Shown: piece by piece, positions 55,675 to 64,000 of the stretch | How the letters are laid out: the number at the start of each line of letters is the position of its first letter | How positions within the stretch are numbered: the stretch's first letter is position 1 | NCBI GenBank assembly: GCA_021234155.1 | Contig: JAJEKV010000082.1 | Coordinates: forward strand, 2,289,377 to 2,353,376 | Length of the DNA: 64,000 nt | Reading direction: 5' to 3' | DNA from: Isoetes taiwanensis | Taxonomy: Eukaryota > Streptophyta > Lycopodiopsida > Isoetales > Isoetaceae | Position numbers and translations under genes: made by a program | The notes under the pieces: generated by a model | Database searches by the model: none | What the model saw: only the letters and a program-made list of their open reading frames with translations | What the model was told of the DNA's origin: nothing

Positions 55675-57165
55675 GTAGTGCAACCATGCATATTTTGTAG
55701 ATGCTGCTGTCAATAACTATACGTCATTGTGTATAAATAATCCATCAACCCTTATAATTTGGGAGGGATTATATTAGCATGGATCCAGTAATCCTACTGA
55801 TCTGTGGTGAAACATCTTATTTCCATAAACAACAGTGAATCTTCCAGAAGGACAGTTGCTTTGTTGCTTGTGGCTGAGAAATAAGATGTGTATCAACTAT
55901 TGATGATCACCTTATCAGTAGAGAGTGCAGCGTGCTTGCATTCAGTTTTGTTTTACTGGCACAAATTTCTAAAACTTCTAGTAAACACGATTCTTTATTT
56001 ATGGATATTTGCAGCAACCATGTATGGTAAATTCCCATGAAACTGCAAGCAAGTGGTAAGCTTTTTGTGGGATGAAATGAGAATACATTAGGCTGTACAA
56101 TGTAGTCAATAAACCATCCTAAGTACAGGAAATCTTGGAGGGGTCGTTTTTTATCTTACTAATTTAAGAATTTTTATAGCGTCATATTGGAGTAAACATA
56201 AAATAAGATTGACACACTATTTGTCCTCAAAAGCATTTAATATAGATCATGCAAGATGCTACTGGCCGCACAGTTGGATAACTTCGTAAAAGAGAACATG
56301 GAATATATCTCAATAAGGGATGCCTTTGACATTTTTTCATCAAATCCCCATGTCTTTGAGTTGGAAAGGATTGAAGTCTCGACAATTAAAACAGCTTGCA
56401 AACGTTGAAGGAGAGAATACCACGTGCGCCTGTCCCAATTTGTACTCAACTTGTAGTAAGCTTTTGCTCTTTTGTACTTTGAACTGCCATTGCACAACCC
56501 AATGCCAATTTGGATTCTGCTATTTGGTTCAGATGGTCGCTACCAGCATACTGAGTTATCATTTCACTTCCAATGTAGTCATTGAGTTGCAAAAGAAATT
56601 CTGTCATATAGGACTCATGGAAGATGCTGATGTTCAGCATCTGGATGATTCCTCTTACAATCATCTGAGATAGATGCCATTTTTTTTTCCTTTGCTTTCT
56701 TTTTTTGAAAGTAAGGCAGGGTGTATTATATTCTAAGAAGTACATGATATACAAAATTGAGAAGGGTAACCTTCTCATACAAGCATTGAAACATTCTTGA
56801 AAGTAAGAAGGGGTTTAGAACATACATAAGCCTATTTTAAATCATGCTGGAATAGCAGTTTATTTATTCCATTTAAGTGCCTGTCAAGCTTCTGCATCTC
56901 AAAATCAGAGGTCTGTAATGCATGCTATAAACTCTGCAATGACAACCTGAATCCTTGGAAACTTAAGAGAACAATAATAAAACCTTCATAGGATTTAAGC
57001 GATTGAACTGAAGAGACTCAAGGGAGATTTATAAATGTGCACCACTAAGGATGGCTATAATGAGGGGTTTATAGGGATCTTGTATAACTGCTTTATAAAT
57101 GTGGCAAAACAAAGATACAAAACCTTACACCAGGAGAGCTTGGAAGTTAACATTACAAAAATGTT
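55675..57165. other. Intergenic between two convergent host genes
   Basis: Contains the 3' flanks of the HMG-CoA lyase gene and of the minus-strand chloroplast gene. No gene or mobile element recognised; a T-rich run followed by GAAAGTAAG at 56,690-56,720 may be a retroelement tail on the minus strand. Confidence 0.4.
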
Positions 57166-57972
57166 TTAGGGAGAGGCTTCTTCATTAGTAAGGACAGGAG
57201 CCTCTTCACCACCAAATTCAATGCCTTCTGTAACATCAAATTCCCCCTCCTGAGTCTTCATTGCATCTTTATATACATTAGTTTCTCTAAAATCAGATGC
57301 TCCTCCATTATAAGTTGCAACAGCAATGGCGCAGGCAATTAACTGCAACACTCAAAGAACAAAAAGTCTCAATCTTATGTTGGGGGACAAAGCTTGCAAT
57401 TAACAAGATTGAATATTGTAGCCAAGGTGCAGTAATAAGAGGATTACATGGCTAATAATATTAATCTACAGGGTAGAAATTTATATCACGATGCATCACC
57501 TATGGCCCCTTCTAGAAAATGCTTAAGGTAAGATTGGAAATGAAAAGCTTTAGCAATCATAAACAACTTAAACTTGAAAAGGAGAATAAAGGATTACCGA
57601 AACGAGAATTCCAAAAGCCCACAAGTACTGAACGATAAACCCTAGAGTATTCCATTGTGGTCCTTCCCAAAAATCAGGCTCATCAGACATCATCAATCTA
57701 TTGTAGTCATCCATCTGTGAAGGACTAAATACAGGCATTTCAGGGGGAGGAGGAGGCTCCTTTGGTCCAGCTTCTGATACAGAGGTCTCTTTAGCTCTTT
57801 CTGCTGGGGACAACTTCTTTGCCTGCACAACCGCGACTCTTCTTCTTAATGAATGGTTTACGTTGCCAGAAATGTTGATGGTACTGCCAAATAATCCAGA
57901 AGATGATAAACTAGGGCTCTTCCTGGACAATTTCGCGTGAGGATAACAAAGGGCTGATACGTTTGTAGCCAT
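57166..57972 (-). CDS. Chloroplast-targeted single-pass membrane protein, 2 exons, 183 aa
   Basis: Exon 1 is 57972-57598 (125 codons), exon 2 57342-57166; a GT-AG phase 0 intron of 255 bp joins ...GILVS to LIACAIAV. The N-terminus MATNVSALCYPHAKLSRKSP is Ser/Thr/Lys-rich with few acidic residues, a likely chloroplast transit peptide (to about residue 50). A Lys-rich then Pro-rich segment precedes the conserved-looking block FSPSQMDDYNRLM, SDEPDFWEGPQWNTLGF. One membrane helix (about VQYLWAFGILVSLIACAIAVA) follows, then an acidic tail. I infer a thylakoid or envelope membrane protein with the tail exposed. The block looks like a conserved plant photosynthetic-membrane protein but I cannot name it. 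Confidence 0.75.
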
Positions 57973-58249
57973 CTTGAAGATGGCTTCTACCCAGTTCCGA
58001 CAATGGTAGAAGAGGAAGATGCAAGGGAAAATTATGAATATGCTCTGAAACGTGAAACCAGAGGCCCAAATCACAAAGCATTATCCATCGCCATTCATGC
58101 AAATTGGAGTACCATTAACAAGTACCCCGTTATCAGCCTAAAACAGCAGGAACCGGTTATCCACCCTTTTATGTAAAAAGTGAGAGTAGCGCTCAAACCA
58201 TATATAATGCATACACTTTGATTCTATTCTTCGAGATTCTTTGATGCTC

Positions 58250-59220
58250 CAGTGCATGCGCACCAAATGTCGAAAAATATTTTTGAGGAACATTTTTTGT
58301 ATTTTCCTAGTTAATATTTATTGAGGAGGAGCCACAGCCACGTGACTCCCCTTGCTCAATCAATCCACATTCCTTAAAAATTATTATCAAAGACGATATA
58401 CATTGCTTTTAAGATTTATCAAGGCCATTAATACACTCTAATAACTTGATGAGACATGTATGCACTTTGCATTTATTGCGGCCATTAATACACTTTGCAT
58501 TTATTGCGGCCATTAATACACTGCATTTATTGCGGCCATTATTGCTTGCCCCTGCATTTATTGCTCGAGATGCACCAAGTGTCGAAAAATATTTTTGAGG
58601 AACATTTTTTGTATTTTTCTAGTTAATATTTATTGAGGAGGAGCCACAGCCACGTGACTCCCCTTGCTCAATCAATCCATCTAAGCTCAATCAATCCACA
58701 TTCCTTAAAATTATTATCAAAGCATCCATACGTGTGCACTTTGCATTTATCGGCCATTAATACACTCTAATAACTTGATGAGACATGTGTGCACTTTGCA
58801 TTTATTGCGGCCATTAATACACTTTTGCATTTATTTGCGCCATTAATACATCGCATTTATTGCGGCCATTATTGCTTGCCCCTTTTGCATTTATTGCTCC
58901 GATTGCATGCGCGCAAGTGTCGAAAAATATTTTTGAGGAACATTTTTTGTATTTTCCTAGTTAATATTTATTGAGGAGGAGCCACGCCACATTGACTCCC
59001 CTTGCTCAATCAATCCATCTAAGCTCAATCAATCCACATTCCTTAAAATTATTATCAAAGCGCATACATGTGTGCACGTTGCATTTATTGGCGCCATTAA
59101 TACACTCTAATAACTTGATGAGACATGTGTGCACTTTGCATTTATTGCGGCCATTAATACACTTTGCACTTATTGCGGCCATTAATACACTGCATTTATT
59201 GCGGCCATTATTGCCTGCGC
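58250..59220. repeat. Complex tandem repeat, three units of about 310-340 bp
   Basis: The block CGAAAAATATTTTTGAGGAA...GAGGAGCCAC...CTTGCTCAATCAATCCA begins at about 58,271, 58,583 and 58,921. Each unit ends in a nested array of a 27-29 bp subrepeat (TTTGCATTTATTGCGGCCAT...TAATACAC) in two to four copies. Non-coding. Confidence 0.88.
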
Positions 59221-59511
59221 CTTCAAGATACAAAACTCCCGCCATTGCGGTCCACAAGGCATTTCTGTGGACCAATGCGCCATGCGGCGATGATGAGACA
59301 ACCCAAACAGATCCACTTCCATTCCATGCATACTTCAAACAAGGTGCGTGCTCTATATCTCTCATCCCATTCCCTTTATGGCCATACGATAGATGGCATG
59401 CTGTTTGATTACCATGAGGTTCCCCACATCTATTCTTCAACAAATCAAACTAGAAACATTAAACAAATAAATTACATTAAACAAATGAGGCAGAGATAAA
59501 AGATGCTCACC

Positions 59512-59815
59512 GTTGTTGACGGCCAAGTGGTTAAGCTAATGGTTATGGGAACCCCCGCCCGGGCTCAAAGCCCCTTTGCCCATCATCGGGTGCGGCTAAA
59601 TAAACAAAAAATCCATCCGCGTTGTTAGCCTAGTGGTCGCCATTGGTTAAGGCATCACCCATCCAGCTCAAAACCCACCGACTAGCAATGGATGGCGAGA
59701 AAGAGATAATGGCAACCATATTTGTTAGCCTAGTGGTGGTCGCCATTGGTTCCGGGCAAACACCATCCGGGCTCAAACCCCAATCGACTAGCATCGGGTG
59801 ATAAAAAAAGGAGAG
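59512..59815 (+). mobile_element. Cluster of three tRNA-derived SINE copies
   Basis: Three successive units, each with an A-box (TTAGCCTAGTGGT at 59635 and 59725; a weaker GGCCAAGTGGTTAAG at 59519). A B-box follows (GGGCTCAAAGCCC near 59559; AGCTCAAAACCC at 59665; GGGCTCAAACCCC at 59769), and then ATCGGGTG or a variant of it. The post-B-box motif links them to the SINE at 47808. Confidence 0.7.
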
Positions 59816-62800
59816 GATAAAAAGAGAAAGGGATACCAAAGATTGGGAATCTCATGGTCGCCCATGCAAAGAACTATCTATCGTGACGGGCAAGAGGACA
59901 CAAGGCAACAATGTGGGTTCAAATCCTATTGTTTCTGGCAATTCATAAATGCTACCACATGTGGTCTCGCACCCTTGTGAATAGAAACCCATTATTAAGC
60001 ATGCATTGCATTGACAGGTTGAACGTTAATAGTGGGCCAAACCTCAGCGGGTTGGAACTAGAGAAACGTTCGCGGTGGCCTTGGCCGCCGCGATAAGTTT
60101 CTTGTATTTATAAACCACAGTCATGTTTGAACAAAAATAATGTGCTTGCCATGGTGAAAAAATTGGAGAAATTCTGGACGCACTAGAGGAGCCAAATCGA
60201 AGGAGCATAGCATGCATGTGCGAACATGCGGACGAATCTGCGTTCCGCTACAATCCGAATCTATCTACTTCAATCTGTTGGAAGCATGAAGTTGTTCCCC
60301 TCATGCTCTTCCGCTTCAAGCTCAAGTTGTTCCTCTTCAATTTCATGAAAGCATACAAGCTTTTATATTTTTCTTCAGATCCCATGCGAATCAAATCTTT
60401 AGCAGTCTCATATCGTTCTTCAGATCTGTCATTCAGAGGAGCAGAAAGGATACGGAAGAAGCTGAGATTGTTGTGGAGGACCGTGGCTCTGCAAATGTAA
60501 TTGTCGAAGCCAGTTAGTTAGGTTGCCCCTTGGCAGTTAGGTTTTCATCTCCTTTTATACCCTTCCGGACCTTTCCATTCTCATCAGCGCATCTGTGTCT
60601 CCACGGTTTCTAGTTTGCCCTTCCGCTCTTTACCCGACTGACCAACCACCCACCCTCCCACCCCACCCATAACCTATGGTCTAGCACTTTCTAGTTCCTG
60701 GTAGTCTTGAGTTCCATGGGGGGGCCCTCGTGCCAGGGGAGTTGGTATGACTTGTGGCCCTCGTGCCAGTGTGCATGTTGTGATGTTTTGGCCCTCGTGC
60801 CATTTGGAAGACCCTAGTGTCTTGGATATTGTGCTGCATTAGCTTGCTGAGACTCTCTTGTTCCTTGGATTTGCTTGGAGTTGATTATATGCAAAGTTTC
60901 TTCCAGCACTCCTTAGTTGACTTGGAGTTTGTTGGGACTATTCAATTTATGCAGAGTTGCAGTATTATGATGTCTTGGAGTTTCACTGAAGATTTGCGAC
61001 CTGGCTTTTCCGGAGGAGCTTGTACTTTATGGGTTGCACTTTGTTCAGACTTGTCCAGCTGTTACTGTGCTTGTACTATTTTAGTTCCTTTTCTGATTAG
61101 TGTTGCTATTATGGCCAGGGTTTTTCCTCGAAAACCCGAAAGGGCGAGGTTTTTTAATCCCGGCTATAATGGTTTCACTGATCTAGCATTGTAAGCCCAG
61201 AATTGTGTTTTGTGCTTAGTGGAGATGCCCAGATGAGCATTGTATTGTGTTTTGTGCTTAGTGATTGTATTGTGTTTTGTGCTTAGTGGAGATGCCCAGA
61301 CAATGGGCAAGAAAAAATTAATCATATTCTTTCTAAATTCGACTGCAAGGCATGTAATTTACACTTCAAGGATATCCCACTGAAACTGAAAACAAAATAT
61401 CTCTTTACGTCCATTTTAATATTGATAAGGTATCCTCATATCAACCCGATAAGGCGATTATCGGTCTTTGCCTTGGCTGATAACACATAATGTGCAACCT
61501 CGGTTGTATGTCCTCAGCCAGAGCGAGCCTCGACCTTACGTGCCAAATATCTCGGACGTACAGCTCGATCACACATTTTTTATTATCAGCCTCGACCAGA
61601 CCGATAACCTTACACTCTTGAACATTTCTGTTTATCAACACCCTTGCCATATGGACCGTTGATTCTTAACATGGTAATTTGAGCCGATTTTACTCAACGA
61701 AAAGCTGGCATGGATAGTAATATCTCCTATCATATTATTATTTGTGCAGGAAAAACTGCAAACACTTGAGTGAGACTTTCTAGAATCATTTCTGAAATCA
61801 CTAACTATAATTATGCCAGTTTATCCCGAAATCAAGAAGAGCTTGAGTTGATTTTTGTGATACCACATGGTTGCCATCGATGATTGAGGTGGATGTAGAG
61901 ATTATGAATAAGATAGATCACAATAGATAAAGATAATGAGCACGAATTGGATGATGTTTATTCAATCAATCAAGCTTCCAAAGATTTATGTTCTTTCTTA
62001 TAAGTGAATGAGAGAATGCTAATAAATAACAAGAGATATATTTGTCAGTCAAATAGGCTGCAATGATCGAATACTAGCCGGAACTAATACTAATATGCAT
62101 GTGCCCGATGATGTTTCACGTATGTAAAGTTGTGAGCATTTGATATAGATTGATCACTCAAAGTTGCTATCCAACAATGCAAGGTATTCACTTGAGACTA
62201 AATGCACCCACTAATATTTGAATAGTATTTAGTAAAGGGGAGTTGTATAGGAGAATGCAGGTTGGGGACTTCATTTTTTATTTTGCAGGTGGAGTCCTGC
62301 CACGGTAGTCGAGAGCATGTCACTTGCAAAACTGGGAATGGAGGACTGACCTCCATTCCCCTACGAAATTGAAATAAGGGAGATGTTTTCCGACTTTTTC
62401 TTGCATTTTCTTGGACAAATCCGATGCTCTTTGAAAAGATCCGGCGAAGATCTAACGTTTTTGACAGATCTGGCTCTCTGCCTGTGAACACAACATTTAG
62501 CGATCTACATGCAAAGAACTCAATGTTATGCCTATTATGTATTATTATTCAAAGCAGGCCACATAACTATTATCATGGTAAATTTGGCGAGCTGCTAAGA
62601 ATAGATCTTGGTGGAAGAACTCAGAAGCTCAATGAACTGCGCGGCCATAATCCCTAAAAAAAAAAAAATTTGCATTGCAGGTCATGTGAAATGGGTCAAC
62701 TCTACTTCCATTTCATTGTGTAGGGACTTTGCCGCGTAGCAGCACAAAATTGCACCCCAGTAAAAGGAGCTGCCCTATTTCCATTTTGTATCAACACGTG

Positions 62801-63726
62801 AAATTTGTGAAGCATATGGAAGGAGGTGCATGTGCACTTATGAAGGAGTCTAAGATTAGGCATACTGAAGGCTTTTGTATGGACTTATAGCATAGGCACA
62901 ATAAGCTCAAGTCTATAAACCAACATGTTATGAATATAATGTAGAAGCTGCATTTCAAAATTTCCATTTTTTTTTTTTTGAAAGAAAGAAAATTTTGTAT
63001 TCATAAGATTGGAAATATTATCACAAATAATGATCTCTCATGGATCAAATAAAAATTAAGTACAAAGATCCCACATGGATCAGATGCCATAACTGAAGCT
63101 TCCGTACTTATAGGTCTCTCTCAACCTCTTCTTCTACTTAGTTTGTACTACAGGATCCAAATCAACATCTTCCAAACTAGGGAGAATACTACAGGAGTCA
63201 AGAACATATTTTCCAAAAGCTGCAAATATATATTGAATGCTCAAAATCCTCTTGCAAGAATAGAGAAGATGAGAAAAGAAACAGGAGTAACATGAGAAAT
63301 CTGCCACATTTCTCAAAGAAGCTGCCAATGCCCCTAGATTTTGATCAGAACTACAAATTAGTTAGCCAGAATATGAACCCAAATGAGATGCTGCATTGTC
63401 GGGAAGTGAAACAATCCACCTGAGGCTAGCTAGACACATAATCCCGGCCACCAGACTTCCCCTCAAAAGTCTGTCTTAGGATATAAAGGCATCATCCTGT
63501 CCACAACATATCCCTAGCTCGGCAATCACAATTGAGTCCATTTCTTTTAACGGATCTGTAGAATGGATCAAACTACTTTGTTCTTTTCAAGAAAGACAAC
63601 TCTAAACCTTTCTGCTAGCAAGAAAGAGCAAAAGGAAGAGAAGGAAATCAAACTGCTGTTTAAAGAACCTGGAATAAGATGAGACTGCAAGTAACCAAAT
63701 AACTAGAAGTATTTTTTCCTCAAGAG
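59816..63726. other. Mostly anonymous sequence with short repeats
   Basis: No gene recognised. GGCCCTCGTGCCA occurs three times between 60,722 and 60,810. GTGTTTTGTGCTTAGTG units repeat at about 61,207-61,300. Sequence around 61,105-61,195 (GGGTTTTTCCTCGAAAACCC) resembles the LTR ends of plant retroelements. A T-run followed by GAAAGAAAG at about 62,967 may be a reversed poly(A) tail. Confidence 0.4.
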
Positions 63727-63972
63727 CTAAACATGATTTCGCTCCATCTTATGGACGCATATATCCTTTCGGTGTGTTCCTATCAGGTGAAAATAGGCAG
63801 TCTCTGCAATTTTCCAGGCCGGCTCAATCACAAGGATCCAGACAATGAGAAAAAGGCCTATTCCACTAGCTGGAAGTCTTTGGATTGCAGAAAAATCACA
63901 AAAATCTGCCAAGATCCTCCATGCTTGCAAGGAAACATAATGCATCTGATGCGTTAGAGCAAAAAGATCCAC
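63727..63972 (-). other. Candidate exon of an unidentified minus-strand gene at the window edge
   Basis: On the minus strand an 81-codon open stretch (LTHQMHYVSLQAWRILADFC, then GIGLFLIVWILVIEPAWKIA) has a hydrophobic, membrane-like segment. It is preceded by an AG at the window edge (CTTACAG near 63,986). Could be chance. Confidence 0.2.
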
Positions 63973-64000
63973 GTTAGTGGATTACCTGTAAGCCTTTGAG

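Noticed and set aside
58250-59220. CRISPR-like array
   Set aside because: The repeats are long, imperfect and nested in a eukaryotic nuclear context; there are no unique equal-length spacers and no cas genes.
60216-61194. Open frames of 94 and 125 codons
   Set aside because: They cross short direct repeats and LTR-like text and show no conserved motif.

Overview
ORGANISM. This is a repeat-rich, intron-containing nuclear segment of a land plant. Four things point that way: chromovirus and copia elements, LTR primers complementary to plant tRNAs, a chloroplast-targeted protein gene, and a plant-type HMG-CoA lyase. An apparently intact enkurin-domain gene (38.9-40.4 kb) encodes a cilium/axoneme-associated protein. 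This favours a plant with flagellated sperm (fern, lycophyte, bryophyte, cycad or Ginkgo) over a flowering plant or conifer. Introns are short (mostly about 70-500 bp, longest about 1.1 kb), which leans towards a seed-free plant. The species cannot be named from sequence alone. LAYOUT. 1-7.3 kb: two head-to-tail LINE copies with coiled-coil/RRM ORF1, APE endonuclease and RT. They are separated by an 88-bp (CT)n tract, and copy 1 is split by two MITEs. 7.3-12.3 kb: a broken PIF/Harbinger transposon with a Myb/SANT-like gene facing a DDE transposase. 12.5-14.8 kb: two more LINE copies on the minus strand, again joined through (GA)n/(CT)n. 16.7-32 kb: a nest. A minus-strand chromovirus (Ty3/gypsy) carries a non-autonomous LTR element in its LTR (TSD GCTTT). 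It also carries a 9,616-bp hAT transposon in pol (8-bp TSD TATGGCGT). The hAT holds a lesioned transposase plus extra cargo: a coiled-coil/RING-like ORF, a decayed kinase-like region and three hairpins. 32.4-36.4 kb: unrecognised coding remnants. 38.9-40.4 kb: the enkurin-domain gene, seven coding exons including a U12-type intron. 41.6-48.4 kb: a foldback repeat and a degenerate Ty1/copia element, interrupted by a gag-only LTR element (TSD CACTC) and a tRNA-derived SINE. 49.1-50.4 kb: a complete 447-bp TRIM (TSD ACTGC) and a LINE 3' fragment. 52.1-55.7 kb: mitochondrial-type HMG-CoA lyase (8 exons, 450 aa). 57.2-58.0 kb: a two-exon chloroplast membrane protein gene on the minus strand. 58.3-59.8 kb: a complex tandem repeat and a SINE cluster. 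The remainder is mostly anonymous. HOW IT FITS. Three host genes look intact (enkurin-domain protein, HMG-CoA lyase, chloroplast membrane protein) and are functionally unrelated. The rest is layered mobile DNA whose insertion order can be read from exact target duplications. The most unusual elements are (i) the LINE family that ends in a conserved 3' stem-loop plus (CT)n and whose copies abut (CT)n tracts, and (ii) the cargo-bearing hAT.
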